Source of the DNA: Dryomyza anilis
Taxonomy: Eukaryota; Arthropoda; Insecta; Diptera; Dryomyzidae
Reading direction: 5' to 3'
DNA length: 64,000 nucleotides
Assembly (NCBI GenBank): GCA_951804985.1
Contig: OX638130.1
Location: forward strand, 120,479,593 to 120,543,592
Shown here in pieces: positions 32,747-44,522 of the stretch. Under the pieces are notes generated by a model. That model worked only from the letters and a program-made list of their open reading frames with translations. It was not told where the DNA came from and made no database searches. A program made the position numbers and the translations under genes. Each line of letters begins with the position of its first letter. Position 1 is the stretch's first letter.

Positions 32747-34446
32747 AACGATATCGCAATATTTTTCGAATTAATCTCGAACTTTGATTTCTTTTTCTTC
32801 AATATCGTTTCAATTTCGAAAATTTTCTCGTACCGAGAATACTCTCACAGAACGAATCGATATCTACCTACCATGTTGGTTCAATTCGAAGCTTGATATC
32901 GCACCGAGAATGTGTCCGATATTCACATTGATCTCGTAAATGATCGTATTCGATCTATACACGAGGCCTTCTTTATGTCTAAACTGGACTTCCTCATAAG
33001 CAATTTTACGTATTCTGGGTTATTAATTTGTGTACTTATTTATTTTCTGAAACCTAAACGAATAACGGTTTTGATTTCGGTTTTCTTCCTCGTTACGGTT
33101 TCGGTTTTAAACGAAACGGATTCGGTATATCGGTTCCTATTTACGGTTTCGGTTTCGACTTCGAGTTTTTTATTTTTGTTATTTTTTCCATGTATTTTAA
33201 TCTCTTCAACAAGAAATGTAAATATTTTACTAACAGAAGAACTAAAAACGATTACCATAAAAATTTAAATTATTTAAAAAAAAAAAAAGCATAAATGTAG
33301 CTATGCGAAAGAGAAAATTCATAATCTCGCTCGATATCATCATTAAAATCGAAAAAAAAAAACACTTGATAGTTAAGACAAAATTCTGACAGCGAGATTG
33401 AATTAATTTATTTTAGTTCCGAAACTCACAAAAACTATTTGTCTCAAAAAATGTACATATATTACATACACAAAGGCATATTTTTTACTACAACCTTCCA
33501 GTTGGCAAGAAAAACTTCTTGTACAACAACACCCACGAATTGTGTTTGTTGTACAAAACAATTTCCCGCAAAAAATCGATCACTTGTTTTGATTCGCATA
33601 TTTTTGTTCTTGCGCTTTCAAAAGAAGTAGATGTTATCTGAACTATAAAGACGAAAACACACAAAAAGCAATAGCACTCAAATGTAGGTACACTGTTTTT
33701 GTCGATTTACCGTGATCACAAGTGATCGAAGAAATCAATAGCAAAACAAAGTTCAAACCAAATTACGTCGTTCTGGGAAATATTGTTTTTCAAAAAATCA
33801 ACGTGTGTTCTCAACATGTTTTTTTTACACAAAAAAGTTATTTTGGCACTCCCGATTAAAATGACGTTTGTATTTTAAATAAAATAGTTGTTGGTCGTTC
33901 CTCATAATTTTTTAAAAACTGTGTTAAAACCGGTATGAAACCGAATTCGTTAATATCGGTTTTAGATATCGATTTATTTTTGATTTTCGTATAACGGTTT
34001 TGGTTTTAAAACTTAAACGGTTTTAAATGGCTATCGGTTTCAATCCTTGATAAGTGGTTTTCGACACTAAATCTATCAGGGGTTGAGACTCACTCTTTTC
34101 GATTTCAATTAAATTTAGAGAACTTATGAAAGGTTTTTTTTTTCTTTACAATAATATTCAGCAATACAGGGTTTCAAAGTTGTAATAAATGTATCAAAAG
34201 TAAATCTTTTTATATTTGTTCATGTTAAATATCTCTTGACCGATACTATCGACCCCGTTGAGCCAATAAATAAAATAAGCCACATTGAAAGCAAATATTT
34301 TCAAAAATACTAATGCGCTTAATTTGTTTTCCAAACTTTGTCAAAATCCAAGCGGTCAAATCTGAAGTTAAACTTATCTAGACAATCTGATTGACTGACC
34401 AATCCATGTATACAGTCCTCCCCTGTGTAAAACAATTTATTTATAA
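32747..34446. other. AT-rich tract with degenerate GGTTTCGGTTTT repeats
   Basis: From about 33055 to 33160, and again at 33930-34050, words such as ACGGTTTCGGTTTTAAACG recur irregularly on both strands. They may be remains of a dispersed repeat with these ends. ATATCG-rich text continues from the preceding element to about 32920. A 118-codon frame (32912-33268) is built mainly on the GGTTTCGG repeats and is not called a gene. Confidence 0.35.
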
Positions 34447-34947
34447 TATCGTCACTATCATGCCAAAGGGGCGAATATGTAATTTTTTACATTTGCGTTT
34501 TTATACATTTTTTTAATGTAGTTTTTCCTCAAGTTTACTGTGTCAAAATCGTGTGTGGTTTTGTTAGATATTTCTAGCCACAAAAGACAAAACCAAAAGG
34601 GCGAATTCGAAAAATTGAAAATGTTGTCATGCCAAAAGGGCGAATCTTTTCGTTTTTTTGCCATAACTTTTTATTGATATAAGATAAAATAGTGGTGTAA
34701 AGGCATTAATTGTTTATTTTTAAAGCACCTATCGATCATAAATATTATTTTAAAATATTTTTTAAAATTTTTATCATTTGCAAGATAAAAATTGGCAAAA
34801 TATGTTTAAATAATGATACCAATCGAAATAAAAATCGACGTAAAAAAATAAATTTTATTAATTTTTAAAGCACTTCCAACATTAAAATTTTATTTCCCAA
34901 CATTTTTAAAAATGCACATTCGCCCCTTTGGCATGACAGTGACGATA
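34447..34947. mobile_element. Family G TIR element, short form
   Basis: TATCGTCACTATCATGCCAA at the left and TTGGCATGACAGTGACGATA at the right are inverted repeats that continue through AGGGGCGAAT. An internal copy of the terminal motif (TCATGCCAAAAGGGCGAATC, about 34627) shows a foldback-like structure. The 501-bp interior is non-coding. A longer relative lies at 46739-48187 and a degraded one at 10540. Confidence 0.75.
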
Positions 34948-37900
34948 TTTTTCTATTATGTTTGATTTTGAAAACATTTTTAAATTGTAGCCTGCAAAAA
35001 TTTCACATAGACCTACCGAAGAACATACGCCAAAACTGACCACACCTCAATTGTCGTGCTGCCAGTGTTGCCAATTTATCTCGCGACAATTAATCTCGAT
35101 CGCTTGTTCTTGCAAATCGCGCTTATCTTTGGCCTCATATCTCGCGAGCCAAGTGTGACTGCAATCGCTTTGTATCACGATGAATACAGCATCTACCATA
35201 ATACTGTACGTCTGTCCTCTTGGCTCAGTTAATCGTTCAGACTGCATTTTGTCGATAAATAATCGATGCATGTTCTCATGCTCCATTTTTGTATGTAAAA
35301 CAGTCTGGCGAATATCATTTTTAGCAGCAGCTAAAATTAATTTCAGTTTCTGGAATTTCAATTTTTATTACTACCTTTTAGAAGAAATATAACTATAAAT
35401 AAAAATGCGCTACATCAGGTTAGATTTATGAACATTAACTAGTTCCAAGAAAATATAGAACATATTATGTAGGTACTTTATATAAAATAAGTATTGAAAT
35501 AATTTCAATGTATGCCTGTCTTTCATTTGAGAAAAATCATCTGTTATATTATCATATTTTAAATGACTATCATTTAACCAGTTGCTGAATCACTCAAAGC
35601 AACACGTGAGAAAAGTGAAAGGGTTTCACCGCAGGGTTCCAATATTTTGCGGCATTTTAAAGTGAAAATCTGACACATCTGACACTGCGTATTTGCCATG
35701 CGTGATGACAGTTTGTAGCACTACCGCATAAAAACGCATGATTTCGGGTCTATTGTTTGAGTGACAAACTGTCAACGCATTTGAATGAATTGGCAAATCG
35801 TATACATGTCGGCTAATAACCGAGGTACCTCCAGATGTACAAAGCAACAAAAAAATTTGCAACTTAACAAAAGGAAAAACTCGTATTTATTTCTATAGCG
35901 TCATTTTAGAGATTAAGTGCAACCGAAATGTGGTGTATTATATGCGCTGAACGGCAACTGAAATTTGATTTTTTACTTTATTGCAAATCGAACAGTGTCG
36001 ATCAGTATCATGTCTACCCCAAAAGAGTAAATTTCTAATAGGTTAAGTACTTGAAAAGAGTACAATTGAAGGTTATTTGATGCGAAATATTTCAAAATTA
36101 CTTTACTGCTCTAGTTATTAGGTCATAAATGAACTACATCACAATGGCGCCTCAAAGTGTTAAGTAGCACCATAGGGAATACAACTAAAATTTAATAAAA
36201 ACACCAACTAATCAAGCATGAGTCAACAATAACAAAAATTCCCAAAAAAACTTGCTCTAATTGTTTCAAGTTTGCCGCAAGTATCTGTAACATGAGCTGC
36301 AAGGAAAACACGCAACTCTTTCTCGAATTTCGTGCTGCATTTGTTGCGTGAGTTGGCAGTTAATAAGGTGCGAAATTCACGAGCACTAAACAGCTCAATT
36401 TACGATCAAAGCGCAATGCGTATAGCGCATACTACAAATTAAAATATACATCTTAAAATGAAGTACGAATGCACTTGTTTCTTGTCTACAAGGTCTACCA
36501 GACCTGCGGTTGCTAACAAGATATGTTACAATGGTCAACAAACTACTATATTTTTGTCTGATTCAATACAAGCGGCCCGTTTCAAAGTGCACTTGTTCTT
36601 CTGTGCCGTGACTCTGAGGGACGTACCCGCACATCAATCACTCACGCGCAGTAGTTTTTTTTTCGTTGTTCTCGTTTGATACCCACACTGTTTTCCACTG
36701 AAATTTTGTTGAAATTTTATGAGGCCGGCAAAATATATTCTCTCTGTTTCGATTATGATGCGAATTCTCCAAGAATTCGGTTATTGCATGATAATTGTGT
36801 TATGATCCAGTTGAACGCGAAACGTTTCTACTTTTTTTTCCACAGAAAAACGTGTGCATTTGATAACTCGTATCTCTTTTTAGTAGGTGTAACGTTTTTA
36901 TCCTTTTTATCAAAAACAAACCGCAAGCCTTTGGACCCTGCTGCGCTGTTAACCAAAGCAAATCGTAGGACTTCACTGCGTTTCTTCTAAAATTCACGTA
37001 TTTTAGATTTCTATCGGTAGCCAATTAATTGCTAAGTGTTTTTTGTTGATTTTAATACCCTTTTAGTGTCCTTTTGTTTTCAACGCTGGTCACACCAGCA
37101 TGCATTTGATGAAGCAATAAATTTTACAGTTTTATTTGGGTCCCCGTGTTGGTTACAAATTGACGCGTTCCACCCACAAATAGTCGACAGTTTTAGGCGG
37201 AAAAACGCAGCTTCTTATAATTTATTATTTAATTATTATTTTGTTGAGTTTGTGTGTATAAATATTATGGAATTTATAAAAAATAAACACTGATTTTAAT
37301 AAAATGCATATTTTTCAAAAGAGTGACCACCCAAGCCATTTTTCAATTAATCAAATATTCAGTAATGCTGATTTCCACTGATTGCTTTCTTATAGTAATT
37401 GCACCACAAACATGCATAAATGTTTTTTATATTTCTGCAAAACATGTTTTTGGTATTCATCATCATCATAATCTGTAGTAAGTATGAATAAATGATTTTG
37501 CATTAATTGATTTTTAATGACAATAAATTCTTCCCGTGCAGCATTATAATATGTCAATTTATCATTGGTCATAAATGAGGCATCAATCCAAATAAAAGTC
37601 CAGTTTAGTGGTTACCAGCAACATGCAAAATGTTCCCGCAGTCCACACAGTGGGACGTTTTGTATGTATTTTGTGTCCGAACGTCGGTCAAAAAGTTCAA
37701 CTTTAATTGCAATGACTTTATTTATCCTTTTCGTACACATCATTACTTTTTATGCATTCACGAACAATTCAATTAAAATGACAGCTATCATAAGCAACAT
37801 TTTTAAGTAAATACAAAGTGAAGTAAATGACATTTATTTTCTCAGGCCAATGTGTACACTGGAATTCGAAATTGTTGCTTCATAATGCTACATTTCCGAA

Positions 37901-38127
37901 ATTAGGTCTTCTTTACTAATGTTTTTGTGATTTTAGTATTTTTATATAATTTTTCTATAAACGTTTAAAATGAATTTAAATTTTCCCAAATGCCTTATTA
38001 CCGATCCCCATTTTTTCATTATCTGTTTTTTTAGTATTCAGTATAATTAGAATTCGCTATATAAAATATTTGAATAATGGTACATGGACTCATATGTATC
38101 ATTTTATCAAGTTTTATTTACTCGAAC
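34948..38127. other. Unassigned tract, mostly AT-rich with some balanced stretches
   Basis: Bases 35040-35400, 35600-35860 and 36580-37220 are more balanced. Several overlapping frames of 70-110 codons exist on both strands, none with a recognised domain. CACACAGTGGGACGTTTTG near 37645 resembles the CACTGTGGGAC end of the 4.2-kb element, but no partner end was found. Confidence 0.3.
35047..35361 (-). other. Unrecognised 104-codon open frame
   Basis: This minus-strand frame begins at an ATG and encodes a mixed-composition, fairly charged protein (KMEHENMHRLF, RYEAKDKRDLQEQ) without low-complexity runs, so it looks more protein-like than other short frames here. It has no recognised domain, signal peptide or membrane segment. 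It could be a fragment of a transposon ORF, an orphan exon or chance. No promoter or splice sites are convincing. Confidence 0.18.
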
Positions 38128-38129
38128 TA

Positions 38130-38318
38130 CACCCAAAAAAAAATTCCCTCAAATCCCATTAAAATTGGTAAATAGGAAAATTATTGATTTATTAGTATAC
38201 AAAAAATAATTTTTTTCATATAAATTCAATGGCAATGTCATGGTATTTTCTACCATTTAATGGTATTTTCCGATTAAAATAATAATTTATCCCATTGACT
38301 ATATTTAATAGTAAAAAA
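38130..38318. mobile_element. MITE family A, copy 2 (inverted, one end missing)
   Basis: It starts TA-CACCCAAAAAAAAATTCCC and runs through CAAATCCCATTAAAATTGG, TAGTATACAAAAAATAATTT and TATTTTCC, the reverse complement of the element at 12717. It lacks the second terminus. At about 38318 it passes directly into family I sequence. Confidence 0.65.
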
Positions 38319-38477
38319 CTTTGATTTAACGACAAAAACAACGATATCGTTTAAGAGAGGTTCGTTTTTATCGAAAACCCTATCATTTTTCTATTATTAT
38401 AGATTATCGAAAACGACAATTTGATCGAATAAAAGATACCGTTTCGATATCGTAAAATTATCGTTGGGTTTGCTGGG
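38319..38477 (-). mobile_element. Family I element end (CCCAGCAAACC), copy 1
   Basis: In reverse complement, CCCAGCAAACC is followed by AACGATAATTTTACGATATC, ATGATAGGGTTTTCGATAAA and AACGAACC. This matches 57427 onward almost block for block. Only one terminus is identifiable. Non-coding. Confidence 0.55.
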
Positions 38478-38689
38478 TATTTACTTTTCCGATTAATTTA
38501 TTTTGAAATAGAATGTCTAGTTTAATGTGGAATGTAACTATTTCGAAAATTCCACTGTCTCACACCAAATTCCAATTGAACAACTTCTCCAGTTATTGAA
38601 TTCGATATCGATGATTCAAATTAAAAAAAAAACCAGTTGGGAAGGTTAGATCACATGGGAAATTTTAAAGTAGGTGTAATTATGATAGT

Positions 38690-39356
38690 TAGGATTATCA
38701 AAATTATAGTCGGTCTAAGCCGACTATAAATACCCTACACATATGTGTGGTTATCATTCAAAGTGATATATAGGTCACCAGGGTATACGAATCCTGAAAA
38801 TAACTACAAACATTAAATCGCTGAAGAATTTCCATTCATTTGATACCCATATTTACAAATGGGTAGGTGTACCGAATTTCGATTTTTTTTTTGTGAACCA
38901 CAAGTCTTTTCGCCGGAAAACATTATTATCATGTATTTGAGCATGATATCAATATATGTTTGACCAAAAAAGTTTACCTAAGCACGTATACATAAAAATT
39001 GATCTTTATATGTACATTTTATATGAGGTATTTGAACATAAGTGGTCGGATCATAGGTCACAATGGACCGATCTCGCCAATTTTTTCGCACATACAGCGT
39101 AGGTATATTAGTAATCTAAGTTATAAGTTTCATTTATCTAGCTCCTCAATTTTAAAAGTAGTAGGGATTTCAACAGACAGACGGACAGACAGACGGACGG
39201 ACAGACAGACAGACGGACAGACGGACAGACGGACAGGAGGTCATGCTGATCAAGAATATATATACTTTTCCATACCGGAGATGCTTCCTTCTGGGTGTTA
39301 CAAACGGCGTACCAAACTGAATATACCCTTTCACTCTTAGTGTAGGGTATAAAAAT
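38690..39356 (-). mobile_element. DINE-1/mini-me-like element with GACR microsatellite
   Basis: In plus-strand order: hairpin ATAGTCGG-TCTAAG-CCGACTAT, diverged body, a (GACR)n tract at 39174-39235, conserved core GAGGTCATGCTGATCAAG, ATATATATAC, CTTCCTTCTGGGTGTTACAA and a terminal ATACCC/GGGTAT palindrome near 39325-39350. This is the (GTCY)n-core-(TA)n structure described for mini-me/DINE-1 elements, in reverse orientation. No ORF. Confidence 0.7.
39174..39235 (-). repeat. (GACR)n microsatellite of the mini-me element
   Basis: About 15 tetranucleotides alternate GACA and GACG (CAGACGGACAGACAGACGGA and so on). The copy at 30.8 kb has only a short remnant of this tract, so the tract has expanded here. 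Confidence 0.9.
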
Positions 39357-39913
39357 AGAGCATCGACCACTCAAACGTTCAGTCCGAAATTAAGAAGTTT
39401 TCGTTTTATTAAAACAGCTTCGACTGAATAATTCGATTGTAATGGTTCGAAATCAGAAAATTATTCAAGTAAAACTTAGAATTTTTGAAAGAACATGGTA
39501 ATTCTTGAAATCGTTTTGTAGTTTCGTAAAAAAATGCTTTTGAGTTGAACAGTTTTCACAAATTCTTTTTTTGAATAAAATATTGAAATTGTTTCCAATC
39601 GAGATACAGATAATAAACCATTCAAACATCGCGTCAAAGAAAATTGAAAAAAGTGTAGTTGACAAAAAAAACGTTCGTTTTCGATTTCCACAGCCAGACA
39701 AATATGTTTTGACTGAATGATTTTCAAGAAGCACTTAATTTCAATGACTCGACCCAGAATTGAGAAATCCTACAGTCGGTTAGGAATTTCTAATTAAATA
39801 ATAAGTTTTAGCACGGAGTTCTCGAAATCACTATCACGAATAATAACAAATTTAATTTTCTTGAAATGGAAATATACCTGAATATTCTAAATATAATCAC
39901 TCCTTGAACTAGA

Positions 39914-40162
39914 TATCGTCGTTGTAGAACGAAAAGTCACCTAATATTCATTTACAAAAATCTTTAAATATCTGTCAATTTTTAAGTTATGATCTCAATG
40001 GAGATCTCTATTGATCCACATGATAAGAAAATGTAAATCTATCAATTGATATTTTAACTTTAAAAATTCATCTATTATATTTTATAATATTAATCAACAA
40101 ATTCAAAATTTAAGTCTTTCATAAAAATGTATTTGGTGAATTTTCGTTCTACAACGACGATA
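39914..40162. mobile_element. MITE family B, copy 2
   Basis: TATCGTCGTTGTAGAACGAA and TTCGTTCTACAACGACGATA are perfect 20-bp inverted repeats, extended by AAGTCACC versus GGTGAATT with changes. At 249 bp it is close to the other three copies and is the cleanest for defining both termini. If TA is the target duplication, this would be Tc1/mariner-like. Confidence 0.85.
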
Positions 40163-40262
40163 TATAAGATTAAAATGAAAAAGAAAATCCAAATTGTATT
40201 TGGTGAATTTTCGTTCTACAACGACGATATATAAGATTAAAATGGAAAAAAAAACCCAAATT
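40129..40262. repeat. 67-bp tandem duplication including the MITE right terminus
   Basis: The segment beginning GTATTTGGTGAATTTTCG and ending AACCCAAATT/AATCCAAATT occurs at 40129-40195 and again at 40196-40262 with very few differences. It spans the right TIR plus 33 bp of flank, so it duplicated after the MITE inserted. Confidence 0.85.
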
Positions 40263-40794
40263 GATCAAAAAAAAACTTCAGAAAGAATTGAGTTTCATAA
40301 CATTTTAATTTGGAAACGTCCGTTTAAGTAAACAACTTCGTGTAAATGATTTTCAATAAGTATTTACATTTTATGATTGATTTCGATTGCTTTAATTTGA
40401 AAAAGTGATAATTTAGATCAATCAGTCTGAACACGAGAGTTCTCGAAATTGGTATCTCAAATAATAATACACAAATATCCTAAAATAAACAATTTCCTGA
40501 AATGGATTCTGAATATAGTAAGTTGTTCTTGGACTAGATTCAAATCGAAATAAAATCAAAAATTCATTGAAATACATTTTTAGAAATGCCAGTTTGAGAA
40601 AATAGCTTAGACTAAATGATTTTTCACAAGAATTCGCATGGTTCATTGCGATTGCTATAATTTGAGAAAATAACCATTTCGAATAATTTCAAGAGTACTA
40701 GAAATCGTTATCTCGAATAATACATTCATTTTCCGAATTGGACGTTTACCTGAATATTCTATATATAGTCTGTTCTACACCATTTACAAATGTA

Positions 40795-41380
40795 ATTTAG
40801 AAAAGACCAATTAAATTTCAAAAGACATCAATTGAAATTCAGAAATTCCATTTGAAATTCAAAAGACATCAATTGAAATTCAGAAATTCCATTTAAAATT
40901 CAAAAGCCAGCACTTGAAATTCAGATATTCCATTTGAAATTCAACAGACATCAATTGAAATTCAGAAATTCCATTTGAAATTCAAAAGACATCAATTGAA
41001 ATTCAGAAATACCATTTCAAATTCAGTAATTTCCATTTGATATTCAAAAGACATCAATTGGAATTCAAAAATGTCCATTTAAAAATCAGAAATTTCCATT
41101 TGAAATTCAGAAAATTTCCATTTAAAATTCCAAAAATTCCATTTGAAATTCAGAAATTTTCATTTGAAATTTAAAAGACATCAATTGAAATTCTAAAATC
41201 TCCATTTGAAATTCAAAGTATTTCATTTGAAATTCAGAAATTTCCTTTTGAAATTCAGAAAATTTCCTTTTAAAATTCCAAAAATTCCATATGAAATTCA
41301 GAAATTTACATTTGAAATTCAAAAGGTTCCATTTAAAAATCAGAAATTTGAAATTCAGAAATTTCCATTTCAACAAAAAA
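40795..41380 (+). repeat. Minisatellite of CCATTTGAAATTCAGAAATT-type units
   Basis: 20-bp units like CCATTTGAAATTCAGAAATT alternate with CAATTGAAATTCAAAAGACAT to give a ~41-bp higher unit on the left, and become simple ~20-bp units on the right. It is unrelated to the 19-bp AGTG family. Repeat-driven frames open on both strands over it are not genes. Confidence 0.8.
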
Positions 41381-41530
41381 AAATGTGTTTCAATGTACAT
41401 TTAGAATGTTATACATATTTGAGACCATTTCGGAAATCTATCATTTTATTTAGAACAGGGGTGTTTTCGAAATTAGTATCTGAAATAATTTTTCATCTGA
41501 ATTAGACTAGAAATTGATGTATTTTTCTTA

Positions 41531-43800
41531 ATTTAATCATTTCTCGAACTAAATGTTTTCAATATTGATATTTGAAACGTTGCATCAGAGACCTACTGAA
41601 AAATGCACTACCAGAAAAGGAAATTTTGAAATGTTGCGTTTTGAGAAAAAAAAATTCGAATTTAAAATATTAAATAAATATGAATTTTCTGGTTTTCCAG
41701 TCTTCCAGTCTGCGAAGAATTTCTCAGCTGAAGTATATAGCTTGCCGAAATGGACGTATACTGCAACATTTTGGTTTTTTTTGGGAACTGGATAAAGACA
41801 ATTTCAATTAAGATATGGAAATTTGACAAATCAAACAATGAGTCAGAAAACTTTCGAAAATAATCAATTTTGAGACTATAGATTGATAAAACTAACTCGT
41901 CTTAAGGATTCTCAAAACAAAAGTTCTTTTATAAGGAAACTCTTTATTTTGTTGGGTGTCATTTCCAATTACATACTTTTTCCCATGTACTCTTGAACCT
42001 CAAAAACCAAATCACAACCATTTAGCCACACCACAATTGCGTTATTCTGCGGATGCATAAATCGAACTGCGGCTCCAATTACCCGCACAAAACTAAAGAT
42101 CGAAAAAACCGCAACAAGCTGAATTTTGCCTCGATCTTATGCAACTGAATTGACATTTTTATACACGACTATCGAACGCTAAATACGCGTGATCGTCAGT
42201 CAAGACAGCCAGTTTGAATAAGTCATACCAGAACCTGCGTAGGTTCAACTGGTTAAAACGATGATGTACAACAATAACAAGGCGATCAACACAAACATCA
42301 TCATCAACATGGTGCATGCGAGAGACTCCAATGCAAATGCCCGGCCAGAGTGCAGACAAAAGAACATTGGGGGACCTCGCTGAGTCCCCCACAGCAGTGC
42401 GGATCTTGAGAAGAAAAAAAAAATAATACAAAAATATTATTGAATGAACAAGTGATGCCTACGAACGTCGCGCTGTATGTTTGGTTGGTTGGTTTGTTTG
42501 TTTGTTTGGTAGGAAGTACCCATACGTTCAAATATGAACACTTCCCTCTTTAGATGAACAAAAAAAATATATAATAATAAATTGAATGACATTCATAAAT
42601 AAACAAAACGCAGGGAAACCAGTGGACACAAAATCAAGGAAGCCAAAGGGAAATGAGCCAACGTAATGAAGACATAACTTTTTGTGCGCTGCTTAACTAG
42701 GGTACACTGTGGCGAAATATTTGATGAAGGGTTTTATAAGAAAATACACACGATATATAAAAAGTTTGGGATGTCATGGTCTATAGTCTGAAATGGTCTC
42801 AAAAATCTAGTTGAATTCAGTCTGCTTTACTTTCTTCGTGTCCGCTGAGCGCCATGCAAAATACGCATAGTATGTTGAGTAGATAGAATGGTTCTCCAAA
42901 GACAGGCAGTAAAACGAGACCTCAGAATGACCACCGACGAGTTTGCTAATTGACATTTTTCGTTTATGATTGCGGTTATGTTAATCGGCTGCAGAGCAGA
43001 CGCACGGGACACACAGTCGATTTGAAATGTCGTTAGTTTCGAAATTTATGTTGGGCACAAACAAAACTCTACCAATTATCTGTTGGTTTGCAAAGTATTA
43101 TTTACATTATAGGCTATGGAAAGCGCATTGAATTGATTAATGAATTTATGCGACAGCGATATTTAGTTCAGAACGATTGCAATATATCAGTTTTATTGAT
43201 CATTAATTTGAATTTTGGCTGTATATTGATGTATGCAATTAGAGCAAATTAAATGCAGTAAATAAATTGAGCAAAATATTGAGTTCTTAAAAATTTCTTT
43301 TTCATTTCTTTCCATTTCACATTGCTTCATTTATGAATAGTTTGGATAATTGACACCTGAAGTGCACTTCCGCTTTGGCTGAAAATCGATTTTCCTAAAT
43401 CAATCAGAAACCTGTGTTTTCCACAATCCATAATATTCCCACAAACCGTAAAACAAAAAGAAATTTGCCATGCATTCGAAAATTCCTGCTCACACGAATT
43501 CTTGCATATCCTCCCCAATGTATCATAGTGGAATCATTCGAAATCAATTTAACCTCGAGCATACGTGATTCAGAGAATTCAGAGCAGCTGTAGGCGTTGG
43601 TCGATCGACAGCGAAATCAAAAATTAAGCACTATTCTTCTTCTCGAAGGGGTTGATTTGATTTCTATACACTCAAAAATATGCTCTTCTGGGCTTAGATT
43701 TGTTTTGTAGGTGGGTCTCTAGTCCACGGAGTTGCTGGGAATTTCAAAAAGAAGAAGTGTGAAATGTTTGCGTGCATAAATTTTCACATTAACCCTTTTT
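41531..43800. other. Unassigned tract with a mixed-composition island (41990-42720)
   Basis: Bases 41990-42720 and 42820-43020 are GC-balanced with short frames on both strands and no recognised protein. A perfect hairpin TGGGGGAC-CTCGCTGA-GTCCCCCA lies at 42368-42391. GGTTGGTTGGTTTGTTTGTT occurs near 42482. The rest is AT-rich. Confidence 0.3.
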
Positions 43801-44522
43801 TGCATTAGAGATATTTGCATTATTGATACTGATCGAAATTGATTTTGCATTGTAGCAGTTTCCGCTTCCGAAAAGGATTATGCAAAATTTTTTTATATGA
43901 TTTTAGGTTAACCGAATAATTATTGATCACGATATTTGAATTTTAATCGATATGGAAACACTTTAAAAATGCGATATTTTACAATAGATATATGGAAATG
44001 GGAATTGATTTTTCCATCCACATTCCGCATTCCAAAAGGATTATGCAAAACCATTTACGATATTTTGCAATAATTATATTTTCCTTATTGATGCAAATCG
44101 GAATTGATTTTGCATTCCTCATTCCGAATTCCAAAAGGATTATGCAAAAGCATTTGATTTTAGGTTTAGCTTAAATTTTGATTTAGAACTCTGCATTTTA
44201 ATCAATTTGGTAAAACTATAAAAATTTCGTTATTCATATACTCACATTAACCCTTTTTCCAATAGATATATTTTCATTATTGTTGCTAATCGCAATTGAT
44301 TTTGCATTTTATCAGTTTCCGCATTCGAAAAGGATTATGCAAAATAATTTTATTTGATTTTAGGTATATTGATCTGGAACTCTGAATTTTAATCAATTTG
44401 GAATCACCTTAAAATTTACGAGATTCAAATTTTCACATAAATCTTTTGTTGCAATAGATATATTTATTATTAATGATGCCTTGGCATTGTTTCAGTTTCT
44501 GCTTCCAAAAAGTATTAAGCAA
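43801..44522 (+). repeat. Degenerate tandem repeat marked by AAAAGGATTATGCAAAA
   Basis: AAAAGGATTATGCAAAA or a close variant occurs at 43871, 44034, 44133, 44328 and 44507. Each is preceded by TTGATTTTGCATT and TTCCGCATTC-like text, giving irregular spacing of about 100-195 bp. Five diverged units are visible; no gene. Confidence 0.65.

Larger units (their letters stand above)
39360..41530 (+). repeat. Degenerate tandem repeat, ~270-315-bp unit
   Basis: Recurring landmarks in fixed order are CTGAATGATTTTCAAGAA (39711; similar at 40342 and 40611), GAGTTCTCGAAATC (39819; similar at 40437 and 40687), ATCTCGAATAATA, and CCTGAATATTCTA. After subtracting the family B MITE and its 67-bp duplication, spacing is ~270-315 bp. 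The same landmarks appear weakly at 41445 and 46010. Old satellite-like sequence, no coding. Confidence 0.5.

Noticed and set aside
41122..41400. Repetitive Phe/Glu-rich frame over the CCATTTGAAATTC array
   Set aside because: Repeat-driven. The opposite strand is also open, as expected for a short tandem repeat without stops.
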